DNA of 64,000 bases from Acuticoccus sp965213555 (GTDB lineage: Bacteria > Pseudomonadota > Alphaproteobacteria > Rhizobiales > Amorphaceae). The stretch is taken from positions 2,294,001 to 2,358,000 of the forward strand of contig NZ_OZ243890.1 of the NCBI RefSeq assembly GCF_965213555.1. Reading direction: 5' to 3'. The translations under genes were made by a program, and so were the position numbers. Positions 8,667 to 16,784 of this stretch are shown piece after piece; position 1 is the stretch's first letter, and each line of letters starts with the position of its first letter. A model generated the notes under the pieces. The model had not been told where the DNA came from. It saw nothing but the letters and a program-made list of their open reading frames with translations, and ran no database searches.

Positions 8667-9512
8667 TTAAACGGGACGCCGCGCCGGCTCCTCCATCTTC
8701 GTCTCCATGGCGGGTCCGAACCCCTCCTCGGCGCTGCGCAACAGCGCGATGCGCGACAGCACGATGCCGAACACAAGCTTGGACGTGATGTCGGCGACCG
8801 CGTACGCCACCTGCCGCACCACCAGCCAGTCGTCCGTCGGCAGCAGCGCCGGGATGACGTAGGCGACGGGGTAAAGGATCCACGAGAACAGTAGGATCCG
8901 CCAGGCGAGCATCACACTGGAGCGCACACGGGGCGACAGCTCGGCCTTCACCTCCGAGATCGCCTGCGCGAGGACGACGTAAAGGTACAGCCAGAACACG
9001 GACGAGACCGCGAACCACAGCCAGAACGGCACGATCTCGACGCCGTCGGAGACGCGGTAGCTCTCGTAGAACTGCCCGCCGTAGCCCGTCCACACCATGG
9101 CGAGCCCTGCGATGGTGAACTTGCGCCACTTGTCCCAGAACGACGCTCCAGCAATCCCGAGCACGATCAGGAACTGGGTGAGGAGCATCGGAACGTCGAT
9201 GGACCAGTTCACGTAGCGGTTGCCGTTGGAGAACACCTCGTGCGGTACGGGCACCCAACGGCCCTTCTCGGGATCGAACGAGAACGCCTCGCCCCAGGTC
9301 GAGTAAAGCTGGAAGATCGCGAACGCCGCCGACACCATGACGACGCCCGACAGGTACGAGGACAGCCGGTAGCGCTGGGCGACCGAGCTCGCCGACACGA
9401 TGAAGTACACCAGCCCTGCGGCGAACGCGGCCACCGACAGGACGAACAGGTGCCGGACGATCTGGTAGCCCGGGTTGGTGAACTCGAGAAAGTTCTCGAT
9501 GTTAAGATGCAT
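8667..9512 (-). CDS. Microbial rhodopsin with NDQ motif, probable light-driven sodium pump
   Basis: This 281-residue protein has seven transmembrane helices and clear rhodopsin landmarks. Helix C reads RYVNWSIDVPMLLTQ, giving R99, N102, D106 and Q113. These match bacteriorhodopsin positions 82, 85, 89 and 96, so the motif is N-D-Q. Helix G contains AVADITSK, with D241 as counter-ion and K245 as the retinal Schiff-base lysine. All of these sit exactly ten residues before their equivalents in the sodium pump KR2 as I recall it (R109, N112, D116, Q123, D251, K255); E150 and R233 also fall where KR2 has E160 and R243. An amphipathic N-terminal helix precedes TM1, as in KR2. CGGAGG lies four bases before the ATG. 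It is divergent from blh, 75 bp away. Transport of sodium is inferred from the motif. Confidence 0.93.
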   Translation of the reverse strand: MHLNIENFLEFTNPGYQIVRHLFVLSVAAFAAGLVYFIVSASSVAQRYRLSSYLSGVVMVSAAFAIFQLYSTWGEAFSFDPEKGRWVPVPHEVFSNGNRYVNWSIDVPMLLTQFLIVLGIAGASFWDKWRKFTIAGLAMVWTGYGGQFYESYRVSDGVEIVPFWLWFAVSSVFWLYLYVVLAQAISEVKAELSPRVRSSVMLAWRILLFSWILYPVAYVIPALLPTDDWLVVRQVAYAVADITSKLVFGIVLSRIALLRSAEEGFGPAMETKMEEPARRPV

Positions 9513-9587
9513 GCTGCCTCCGAACCTTTTGGACGGCGGCGCCTTGTCAGAAGACGCCGTCACGGCGGTCCGACAGGAAGGTTCGCG

Positions 9588-10529
9588 ATGCGTCGTTCGT
9601 TCCTTGCCACCTCGCTGGCCTGCGTCGCCGCGGCCGCGTGGCTCGCACGCCTGCCGGACGCCGCGGTGTGGGCCCTCACCGCGGTCGCGGTGGTCGCCGG
9701 CGGGCTGCCCCATGGGGCGTTGGACACCCGCCTCGCACGTCGCACGCTGGGACTCGACGGGGCAGCGCCGCTCGTGCGGTTCCTCGCGCTCTACGTTGCG
9801 CTCGCCGCGGCGATGGCGCTGTTCTTCGTCACCACGCCGGTCGCGGCGTTGGTGGCGTTCCTGACCTACGCTGCGGTCCACTTCGGGCGGGACTGGGACG
9901 CGCGGCTTTCGGCGGCCGCGGTCCTCGGCGCGGTCGTCGTCACGGCGCCGGCCGTGCGGTTCGAGGCGGAGGTCGCGGCGATCTTCACCGCGATGACGGG
10001 GGACGGCACGGCGGTCGCTGCCGCGCTCGCCGCGCTCGCCCCGTTCGCGGCGGGTGGTGCGCTGACCGTGATCCTCCTGCGTCGCGACGCCGCGGCTGGC
10101 GTCGAGCTCGGGGCCTACGGCATGCTGGCGCTCGCGGTCCGGCCCGAGATCGCCTTCGCGGTCTACTTCGTGCTGCTCCACTCGCCGCGACACACTCGGG
10201 AGGTTTGCGAGGCGCTGAGGCTGAGCACGACCGATGCCGCGCGCGCCGCAGCGCCCTACGCGGCTGCCGCGGCGCTCGCCGGGTGCGCCGCGGCGGCATC
10301 ATGGGCGGGCGCGGGCCTTGCGTGGGATGACGCGGTGGCGAGAGCACTGTTCGTCGGACTTGCGTGCCTCACCGTGCCGCACATGACCCTCGAGATGGTC
10401 ACCGAACGGCCGGCGCTCGCGTCCTGGGCACGTCGCGTCCTCGTCCCCTCGGTCGAGCGCGGCGAGGACGGCCTCGGGCGTCGCGGGACCGACGAGGTGA
10501 TGGAAGCCCGCCCGGCCACGCGCCGCTGA
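9588..10529 (+). CDS. blh: Brp/Blh family beta-carotene 15,15'-dioxygenase
   Basis: This polytopic membrane protein of about 313 residues has the histidine motifs of the Brp/Blh family: GGLPHGALD near residue 42, AAVHFGRDWD near 98, LLHSPRHTRE near 198-202 and TVPHMTLEMV near 264. These histidines bind the iron that cleaves beta-carotene to two retinals, the rhodopsin chromophore. An AGGAAGG ribosome site precedes the ATG at 9588. It is divergent from the NDQ rhodopsin gene, the common arrangement for a self-sufficient retinal module; the carotenoid genes are outside the window. The last 25 or so residues appear to be read from sequence antisense to a decayed xdhB and may not be original. Confidence 0.88.
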   Translation: MRRSFLATSLACVAAAAWLARLPDAAVWALTAVAVVAGGLPHGALDTRLARRTLGLDGAAPLVRFLALYVALAAAMALFFVTTPVAALVAFLTYAAVHFGRDWDARLSAAAVLGAVVVTAPAVRFEAEVAAIFTAMTGDGTAVAAALAALAPFAAGGALTVILLRRDAAAGVELGAYGMLALAVRPEIAFAVYFVLLHSPRHTREVCEALRLSTTDAARAAAPYAAAAALAGCAAAASWAGAGLAWDDAVARALFVGLACLTVPHMTLEMVTERPALASWARRVLVPSVERGEDGLGRRGTDEVMEARPATRR

Positions 10530-10900
10530 GACCTCAGCGCTCACCGCCTGCTGGGCGGAGATCGCGAGCATCGACGGCGGCTCGCCCACCGCCTTGGAGC
10601 GGCGCACGCGAGCTCATGGTTCTGTCCCAGCGCCCTGGATTGCACCGTTGAGCTCGAGCGGGTGATCGTGGGCGAAGGCGATCTTGGACGTCGACGGCGC
10701 GTCGGACGATGAGGACGTCGTGCCGTTGGCCAGTCATGGCGAACTCGTCGTCGCGGCCGATCTGCGCCCTTCGCCGGACGACCGGTCAACGCGCGGCAAG
10801 AGCAGCGACGGCTGCGGCGAGGGTGCCCGGTTCTCCTTACCGGCGAAAGCGCTGCCCAGTCGTCGGACCTCCCGTCACGGTCCGGCGATCCTGCTCACCG
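10450..10900 (-). pseudogene. xdhB: Decayed xanthine dehydrogenase large (molybdopterin) subunit, C-terminal remnant
   Basis: On the minus strand, pieces of the XdhB C terminus survive in shifting frames. FAMTGQRHDVLIV starts at 10737, RRSKAVGEPPSMLAIS at about 10604-10556, and a terminal GPATPEAVLAAL reads to about 10465. The SKAVGEPP motif is highly diagnostic of molybdenum hydroxylases. Stops and frameshifts separate the pieces and most of the roughly 780-residue subunit is missing, so it is non-functional. The 3' end overlaps the 3' end of blh on the other strand. Confidence 0.72.
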
Positions 10901-10989
10901 TAGGCGCGAAAGTGTTCCCTGAGCGCCGTCGTGCGACGGCCGCCACGACGGCCGGGCTCCAAGGTCGCGCCGGCTGCGATGAGCGCAGG

Positions 10990-11580
10990 GCAAGCTAGCC
11001 GATGGGCGAGGCGGGTGATGTTGCCGGCCACGCTCCCCCTGCGCGAAGCTGAAGCCGCCGCGGCGGCGGCGCAAGGGCTCGGCGAGGGGCGGGCAGGGGG
11101 CCCACCGCGGTGCAGGTCCGTTGGCGCTCGCTTCGGCGAGGGTCGGCCCGTAGCCGCTGCAGCCCCACAGTGACGGCGAGCCTGTCGCTCAAAGCCTGCT
11201 CGTCCGCTGGCGCACGCACATTGCGCGCCCCCGTCGACATGGCGAAGCCCGAAGTGCAGTCGCTGCATCGGGAGGGCGTGGTGGTCGACCGTCGCGCTTT
11301 GGGCCGATGGTCGGCGAGCTCCCTACGGTGACGACCTCCGCGCCGTGCGTTGGGGGCAGCGGCATCATGCATGCGCTCAACGCGCGGGTGACGAGCGTGC
11401 CGTTCGCCGGCCGCCGCGCGGAGACGGTGGAGGCGCCGCAGTCCCCCCTCCGCGCATCCCTCCTTGATGTGGAGAGGCCGGGCCCACGCAGGACCTTGAG
11501 CAGCGTCGTCGCTGGGGCGACGTCCGTCGCCGACAGGGGCGTGCCGTCAACATCGGCTCGCTGGACGTCGGCGCCAGCCC
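10990..11580 (-). pseudogene. xdhA: Decayed xanthine dehydrogenase small (Fe-S/FAD) subunit
   Basis: Minus-strand fragments match the two [2Fe-2S] domains of XdhA. One frame reads GTPLSATDVAPATTLLKVLR, then DCGASTV (normally GDCGACTV) near 11425-11446, then LSACMMPLPP and GAEVVTVG. A second frame reads RCSDCTSGFAMST near 11232-11270 (normally QCGFCTPGFVMS). Key cysteines are replaced, frames shift and the FAD domain is gone. With the xdhB remnant downstream and uraH upstream, this was a purine-degradation operon. Confidence 0.72.
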
Positions 11581-11581
11581 A

Positions 11582-11929
11582 TCACGAACCCCGGTAGGTG
11601 ACGTATCCGTAGGGCGAGACGAGGAGCGGAACGTGGTAATGCGCCGAGCCGTCCGCGATGCCGAACGCGACGACGACGACGTCGAGGAAGGGCGGGTCCG
11701 CCAAGGGGACGCCGCGGGCCCGGAAGTAGTCCCCGACGGCGAACTCCAGCCGGTAGGCGCCGGGCTGAAACGACTCGCCGGCGAGGAGCGGCGCGTCCGG
11801 TCGGCCGTCGGCGTTGGTGGTCGCGCGGGCCAGCTCGTGGCCCGCGGCGTCGGCGAGGCGAATGGCGACGCCCGCCGCCGGCATCCCGTGCGCGGTGTCG
11901 AGGACGTGCGTCGTGAGACCCGGCGTCAC
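11582..11929 (-). CDS. uraH: Hydroxyisourate hydrolase (transthyretin-related)
   Basis: This 115-residue protein begins TPGLTTHVLDTAHGMPAAGV and ends in YGYVTYRGS, the C-terminal signature of 5-hydroxyisourate hydrolases. In the family, His in TTHVLD, an Arg and the C-terminal tail form the active site that hydrolyses 5-hydroxyisourate in uric acid breakdown. The reading frame is intact and full length. I chose the GTG at 11929, which overlaps the last stop of the decayed permease upstream (GTGA) and matches the family start; the longer frame adds residues with no similarity. Its metabolic neighbours (xdh genes and a transporter) are ruined, so it may be an orphan in the early stage of decay or have another substrate source. 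Confidence 0.85.
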   Translation of the reverse strand: MTPGLTTHVLDTAHGMPAAGVAIRLADAAGHELARATTNADGRPDAPLLAGESFQPGAYRLEFAVGDYFRARGVPLADPPFLDVVVVAFGIADGSAHYHVPLLVSPYGYVTYRGS

Positions 11930-12640
11930 CGCTGCCCCCGCCGCGCCCGGCCCGTGGTCCGCGTCTCGATCCAGGCCATCAGCGCGCACACGGCGGTCCC
12001 CTGCACCGCGAGCGCCACCAGACCCGTGGAGGTCAGCGGCACGTTGGTTTGCGACTGCGCGGCGATCATCATGGAGCCGAGCCCTCGTTGGCGGCGATGG
12101 TCGCCGACACCACGGTGCCGACGAAGGCGAGCGTGATGGCGACCTTAAGCGAGCCGAAGACGTACAACATCGCGCGCGAAATGCCGACCTTGGTCATCCG
12201 TCCCACTTTGAGGCGCCGAGGGCGCGTAGGACGTCCTCGGCCTCCGGCTCGATTGTGGCAAGCCCGGTCGCGACCTTCACGACCACCGGAAGGAACGGGG
12301 TGAGGAACGCGGTGGTGATCGCCGGCACGACGCCGATGCCGAACCAGATGACGAGGATCGGCACCATCGCGACCTCTAGGCCCGTGCAGAACCCGACGAA
12401 CAACGGTAGGGTCCGCCGTAGATCGACCGCGACCAGCCGACGAAGGGTGCGACCGCGGCCGCCGACCACGACGAGCCGGAAGTCGATGAAGGTCGCGGCG
12501 ACGACGAAGGGCGTCGGCAGGACGAAGACCGGCATGTCGGCGAGCCGCTCCGCGGCCTCCCATAGCGCGACGCGGCGGACCCGCGGAGGCGAATGGCGCC
12601 ACGACCTCCTGAGTCCTTCATCCGTTACCCTGCTCGCGAG
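11927..12640 (-). pseudogene. Decayed ABC transporter permease, NitT/TauT (SsuC/TauC) family
   Basis: Three minus-strand frames together rebuild a BPD-transport permease. The first contains VFVLPTPFVVAATF and, further on, ILVIWFGIGVVPAITTAFL and PFLPVVVKVATGL. The second (about 12070-12200) has MLYVFGSLKVAITLAFVG and ends in AANEG. The third gives the tail QSQTNVPLTSTGLVALAVQG and stops in the uraH start codon. At least two frameshifts break it. The original gene must have been translationally coupled to uraH, consistent with uptake of a purine or ureide. Confidence 0.75.
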
Positions 12641-12774
12641 AAGGGCGATCCAGCCTGAGCGCGCGCAATGATCGAAGATGCTGCCGTCGCCAAGCGGATG
12701 GTCAGCCTCGGCAAGGGGTCGCACCGCAGGAACGGTCGAGATCGGCTGCGGTTGTTGCGTGGAGGAGTTTCATC

Positions 12775-13476
12775 ATGTCCCAGCCGCACATCCTCGTCCT
12801 CGGCGCCGGTGGTAGCACGGGGCGCGAGTTGGTCGCCCAGGCGCTCGCCCGGGGCTGCCGCGTCATCGCCGCCGACCGGCATCAGCTCGACGAGCCCCAG
12901 CGGGAAGGGTGCACCTACGCCGTCGTCGACGTGCTCGACGAGGACAGCCTCGTCCGCGCCGTCGAAGGGGTCGACGTCGTCGCCTCGGCCATCGGGCTGC
13001 CCATGGGGTCGCCCAAGACCCTGCTCGACCCGCCACCGCTCTTCACGGAGGGCACGCGCAACATCATCGCGGCGATGCGCAAGAGCGGGGTGGCGCGGCT
13101 CGTGGTGATCTCGGCGACGTTCGTCGAGACGATCAGGCGGGGGCCCATCTGGTTCGAGGCGGCGGCGATGACCGCGCTGTCGGGCATCTTCGAGCACATG
13201 CATGAGATGGAGGACCTCCTTCGCGCGGCCCCGGACATCGAGTGGACCGCGGTGCGCCCGGGCTGGCTCCTCGATGCCCCCTATACCGGGGACTACACGG
13301 TGAGCGAGGACGTCATCCCGGAGGATCACATCCGCACACGGGTGCCGGACCTGGCCGACTTCATGCTGCGCTGCGCGCTCGACGGCGAGCACGTTCGCGC
13401 CACGCCCGCGATCTCACGGGCCGAGGACCCGTCCGCCTCGTCCCCGATCAAGGTCGTCGAGGAGCTCGCCGACTGA
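12775..13476 (+). CDS. NAD(P)-binding NmrA-like / SDR-family oxidoreductase
   Basis: This 233-residue protein has an N-terminal Rossmann motif ILVLGAGGSTGRELV (residues 5-19), typical of atypical short-chain dehydrogenases/NmrA-like proteins, followed by VVDVLDEDSLVRAVEGVDVV, which matches the nucleotide-binding edge of that fold. GGAGGAG lies seven bases before the ATG. The family includes redox sensors and isomerases, so no specific reaction can be assigned. It sits intact and on the opposite strand between two pieces of a decayed ABC transporter, so it was probably inserted there and is under selection. Confidence 0.8.
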   Translation: MSQPHILVLGAGGSTGRELVAQALARGCRVIAADRHQLDEPQREGCTYAVVDVLDEDSLVRAVEGVDVVASAIGLPMGSPKTLLDPPPLFTEGTRNIIAAMRKSGVARLVVISATFVETIRRGPIWFEAAAMTALSGIFEHMHEMEDLLRAAPDIEWTAVRPGWLLDAPYTGDYTVSEDVIPEDHIRTRVPDLADFMLRCALDGEHVRATPAISRAEDPSASSPIKVVEELAD

Positions 13477-13489
13477 CGCCCGGCGACCC

Positions 13490-14095
13490 TCAGGCCGACC
13501 CACGCGCCGGCGATGAGCCTGCTGAGCTCGTGCACGGCCTACGAGCGCAAGTTCGTCGACCTCCACGGGAGGATCGCCTCGCCAGACCGTGCGCGACGAA
13601 GACCGCGGTGAACCAACGCTCGCGGTGGAGGTGCTGCATGACGCCCCAACGCGCTCGCAGGGCAAGGCGTCGAGCGCGCCGAACGGCTCGTTGAGCCTCA
13701 GCAGCGCCGGATCGTGGATCAGCGCGCCGCGCAGGTTGGCGCGCTGCTCCATGCTGCCCGACAGCGGGCATGGGTAGCGCATGCCGAACCCGGAGCAGAC
13801 GGGGACGAGCAACGCCTCCGCCTTCTCACGGTGCGCGCGGCGGTGCTTGGGGACGGGCCGACGCCGCCGGTGCGGTCGCACGATCTCGAGCGGCAGGAGC
13901 ATGGTGTCGAGCGTCGCGCGCCAGGGGAACAGCCAGGGGTTCCCAACCGCCGTCCCCATGATCGACGGCGTCCCGTGATGGCGGCGCCGGCCACCGCGAC
14001 GCGTCCTGCCCGGGGAGGTGAGGCCGGTCGCAAGGCGCATCCCCGAGGAACTGCCGCAATCCGACGGGCCGACCACGGCAGCGAACTCACCCTTT
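13490..14095 (-). pseudogene. Decayed ABC transporter ATP-binding protein, NitT/TauT (SsuB/TauB) family
   Basis: The minus strand carries a damaged ATPase. The Walker A region reads GPSDCGSSS (normally GPSGCGKSS, so the essential lysine is gone). The signature reads LSGSMEQRANL (normally LSGGMQQR) and Walker B reads LLRLNEPFGALDAL (normally LLLLDEPFGALD). The H-loop region, VFVAHGLA, lies in another frame. Each core motif has a disabling change and the frame shifts after the D-loop. The N terminus is fused in frame to the substrate-binding remnant upstream, pointing to a deletion between the two genes. Confidence 0.78.
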
Positions 14096-14560
14096 GCGAC
14101 GCGCGGGAAACACTCCACCGCCTTGGGGTCGTCCTGCGCCCACTCCGTGGTGGCGAGGGCGGCGTTGCCGTAGAGCTCGAGCCCGTGGTCCGCCATCGGC
14201 AGCGTCACTTTGGCGTCCTTCGCGACGTCCTGCAGCTTGAGGTTCAGGACCGAGGAGAACGAGAAGCCGATGAGCGGGTCGACGTCGCCCTGGGTCAATC
14301 GGCTCGCGGACCGGGAAGCCGACCGCCCAATGGTGATCGTTTTGATGTCGAGGTCGTTCACCGCAGCGCCGTCGGGCCGCTGGCCGGGGCGCGGCGCCGA
14401 GCGTCTTGCCCTCCAGCGAGGCAAGTCCAGCTTGAGGCGAACAGGCGAGAGGTCCTGCGGCGCGGCGGGCAGAGAGCAACCGCGACGGTGAACGCGGCGG
14501 GCAGCGTGTGCCGCAGGCTCTCCATCGGGCCGGGCAACGGCTTGCGCTGCCTCACAGGCA
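14096..14560 (-). pseudogene. Decayed NitT/TauT-type ABC substrate-binding protein
   Basis: Minus-strand fragments of a NMT1/THI5-like binding protein are visible: SLEGKTLGA and VGFPVREP in one frame; LTQGDVDPLIGFSFSSVLNL, TLPMADHGLELYGNAA and EWAQDDPKAVECF in another. A signal-peptide-like MESLRHTLPAAFTVAVAL lies just upstream. Much of the N-terminal lobe is missing. The C-terminal end runs directly into the ATPase remnant (VAKGEFAAVVGPSD), so a deletion joined the two. With the permease remnant this was a complete importer. Confidence 0.75.
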
Positions 14561-14658
14561 GGCGGCGTTCCGTCCAAGACCTTACCGAGAGGATCAGCTG
14601 CCGACGATCCGCAGGTCGTGGTCATCGAACCGTCACACCCAGCGCCTAGCGACGCCTC

Positions 14659-15102
14659 ATGTCCGAAGTCGCGCGTCAATCCCTCCTACGGTCCCTCGCG
14701 CTCGCCGAGCCGGACGAGCTGGCCGCAGCCGTCCGTGACCTTCCCCAAGACGTCCCCGGGCACGAGGTGGTGCGCGGTCCCGAGGTCGGGCTCGTCATGG
14801 TGCGCGGGCGCATCGGCGGTGGCGGCGCGCCGTTCAACGCCGGCGAGGCGACGATGACGCGGTGCGTCGTCCGCCTGTCGACCGGCGAGGTGGGCTTCGG
14901 TCACGTGCTGGGGCGGGACGGCGAGCGGGCGCGACACGTGGCCCTCCTCGACGCCCTCGGGCAGACGCCACGGTACGGCGGCCGCGTGGGCGCCGTCGCC
15001 GCGGCGCTCGACGCGGCGCGCATGGCGCGGACCGCGGCGCGTGCCGCCGAGGTGGGCGCGACGCGCGTCGACTTCTTCACCATGGCGCGGGGGGAGGACT
15101 GA
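14659..15102 (+). CDS. phnG: Phosphonate C-P lyase system protein PhnG
   Basis: This 147-residue PhnG is a core subunit of the PhnGHIJ complex, which replaces the adenine of ATP with a phosphonate to give a triphosphoribosyl phosphonate. The family segments GLVMVRGRIGGGGAPFNAGE and MTRCVVRL are present, and the length is normal (E. coli has about 150). The ATG at 14659 has no strong ribosome site. It is the first gene of a phn run in which phnH, I, J and K follow with short gaps or overlaps. The region immediately upstream is decayed transporter DNA, so its promoter must lie within or near that relic. Confidence 0.93.
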   Translation: MSEVARQSLLRSLALAEPDELAAAVRDLPQDVPGHEVVRGPEVGLVMVRGRIGGGGAPFNAGEATMTRCVVRLSTGEVGFGHVLGRDGERARHVALLDALGQTPRYGGRVGAVAAALDAARMARTAARAAEVGATRVDFFTMARGED

Positions 15103-15124
15103 TGGCACGGGCCGCGTCAACGCC

Positions 15125-15697
15125 GTGAGCCTCGACGCCGCGACGCTGTCGGGCGGCTTCGCCGACCCCGTCCACGGCGCCCAGGCGGCGTTCCGCGTGA
15201 TCCTGCGCGCGATGGCCGAGCCCGGGACCGTGATGACGCTGCCTCCCACCGGCCCACCGCCCCCGCTCTCATCCGGCGCGGGTGCCGTCGCTCTGGCGCT
15301 GTTGGATGCGGACACGCCGGTGTGGCTCGACGAGGACCACGCCTCCGCGGCGCGATGGCTCACCTTCCACACCGGCGCTCCGGTGGTGGGCGAGCGTCGG
15401 GCCGCCCGCTTCGCGCTGCTCAGCGCACCCGACCTCGACGGCTTCGCGCTGGGCGACGACGACTACCCAGACCGGTCCGCCACGCTCGTCGTCGCCGTGC
15501 GGTTCGGCGGGTCCCGCTTCGTGCTGACGGGGCCGGGGATCGACGGTCGCCGCGCCGTCGGCCTGTCCTTGCCGATCGACTTCGTCGAGCGCTGGGAGGC
15601 CAACCGCGCCCTGTTCCCGCGCGGCATGGACCTCCTCCTCGTCGACGGCGACGCGGTGATGGGACTGCCGCGCACGACGGCGTTGGCGGCCGCATGA
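15125..15697 (+). CDS. phnH: Phosphonate C-P lyase system protein PhnH
   Basis: This 190-residue PhnH starts SLDAATLSGGFADPVHGAQA, the family's typical F-x-DPVxxAQxxFRxxLxAMAxPG opening (here continuing AFRVILRAMAEPG). It ends in PRTT, near the normal C terminus. PhnH is the dimeric subunit that binds on the outside of the PhnGIJ core. I chose the GTG at 15125; the nearest upstream ATG (15102) is out of frame and gives only an eight-residue peptide. Confidence 0.92.
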   Translation: MSLDAATLSGGFADPVHGAQAAFRVILRAMAEPGTVMTLPPTGPPPPLSSGAGAVALALLDADTPVWLDEDHASAARWLTFHTGAPVVGERRAARFALLSAPDLDGFALGDDDYPDRSATLVVAVRFGGSRFVLTGPGIDGRRAVGLSLPIDFVERWEANRALFPRGMDLLLVDGDAVMGLPRTTALAAA

Positions 15698-15713
15698 TGA
15701 CGGGTGAGTTGCC

Positions 15714-16784
15714 ATGTACGTCGCGGTGAAGGGCGGCGAGGCGGCGATCGCCAACGCGCACCGCCTGCTGGCCAAGGACCGCCGCGGCGATCCGGCCGTC
15801 CCCGAGCTCACCGCCAGGCAGATCGCAGAGCAGCTTTCGCTCGCCGTCGACCGCGTCATGGCGGAGGGCTCGCTGTACGACGTCGAGCTCGCGGCGACCG
15901 CCGTGCGCCAGGCGCGCGGCGACCTCATCGAGGCGATCTTCCTGACCCGCGCGTTCCGCACGACGCTGCCCCGGCTCGGCGCCAGCGAGCCCATCGACAC
16001 CGGCGCGATGGCCATCGAGCGACGCATCTCGGCGACCTTCAAGGACCTCGTCGGCGGCCAGATCCTCGGCCCCACGTTCGACTACACACACCGGCTCATC
16101 GAGGACGACCTGACAACGTCCTCCCCCGCCACCGGCGCTCCAGTAGGCGACGCGCCCAGGGTGACGGACGTCCTCGGCCGTGAGGGCCTTTTGGAGCCGG
16201 ACGGCGGCGAGCGCGGGGCGGAGCCCGGCGACCTCACGCGCGAGCCGATGGACCCGCCGATGGATCGCCCCGTCCGCCTGCAGGCGCTCGCCCGGGGCGA
16301 CGAGGGCTGGCTGCTGGGCCTCGCCTACTCGACCCAGCGGGGCTTCGGGCGCACGCACCCCTTCGTCGGCGAGCTGCGCGTCGGCGCCGTCGAGGTCGAG
16401 GTGATGGTGCCCGAGCTCGGCTTCGCGGTCACGCTCGGCACCATCACCGTCACCGAGTGCCAGATGGTGAACCAGTTCCATGGGTCGGCGGACGAGCCGC
16501 CGCAGTTCACCCGCGGCTACGGGCTCGTGTTCGGCCGAATCGAGAGGAAGGCGATGGCGATGGCGCTCGTCGACCGCTCGCTGCGCGCCGGCGAGCTCGG
16601 CGAGGACCGCGTCGCCCCTTCGCAGGACGAGGAGTTCGTCATCGCCCACGCCGACAACGTCATGGCGACGGGCTTCGTGGAGCACCTCAAGCTGCCGCAC
16701 TACGTGGACTTCCAGGCCGAGCTCGAGCTGGTGCGCCGGATGCGCGAGGAGGCCGCACGCCCGGCACGGAGGGCGGCGGAGTGA
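15714..16784 (+). CDS. phnI: Phosphonate C-P lyase system protein PhnI
   Basis: This 356-residue PhnI has the family N terminus MYVAVKGGEAAIANAHRLL. Later family segments include YSTQRGFGRTHPFVGELRVG, the phrase CQMVNQF, and GFVEHLKLPHYVDFQAELEL near the C terminus. PhnI alone acts as a nucleosidase on purine nucleoside triphosphates and, within the core complex, makes the alpha-ribosyl phosphonate intermediate. The length matches the family. A GGTGAG site precedes the ATG. Its stop overlaps the GTG of phnJ. Confidence 0.95.
   Translation: MYVAVKGGEAAIANAHRLLAKDRRGDPAVPELTARQIAEQLSLAVDRVMAEGSLYDVELAATAVRQARGDLIEAIFLTRAFRTTLPRLGASEPIDTGAMAIERRISATFKDLVGGQILGPTFDYTHRLIEDDLTTSSPATGAPVGDAPRVTDVLGREGLLEPDGGERGAEPGDLTREPMDPPMDRPVRLQALARGDEGWLLGLAYSTQRGFGRTHPFVGELRVGAVEVEVMVPELGFAVTLGTITVTECQMVNQFHGSADEPPQFTRGYGLVFGRIERKAMAMALVDRSLRAGELGEDRVAPSQDEEFVIAHADNVMATGFVEHLKLPHYVDFQAELELVRRMREEAARPARRAAE

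Noticed and set aside
8667..9512. Chloride-pump (NTQ) assignment for the first rhodopsin
   Set aside because: The middle motif residue is clearly Asp (SIDVP), not Thr, which favours the sodium-pump class.
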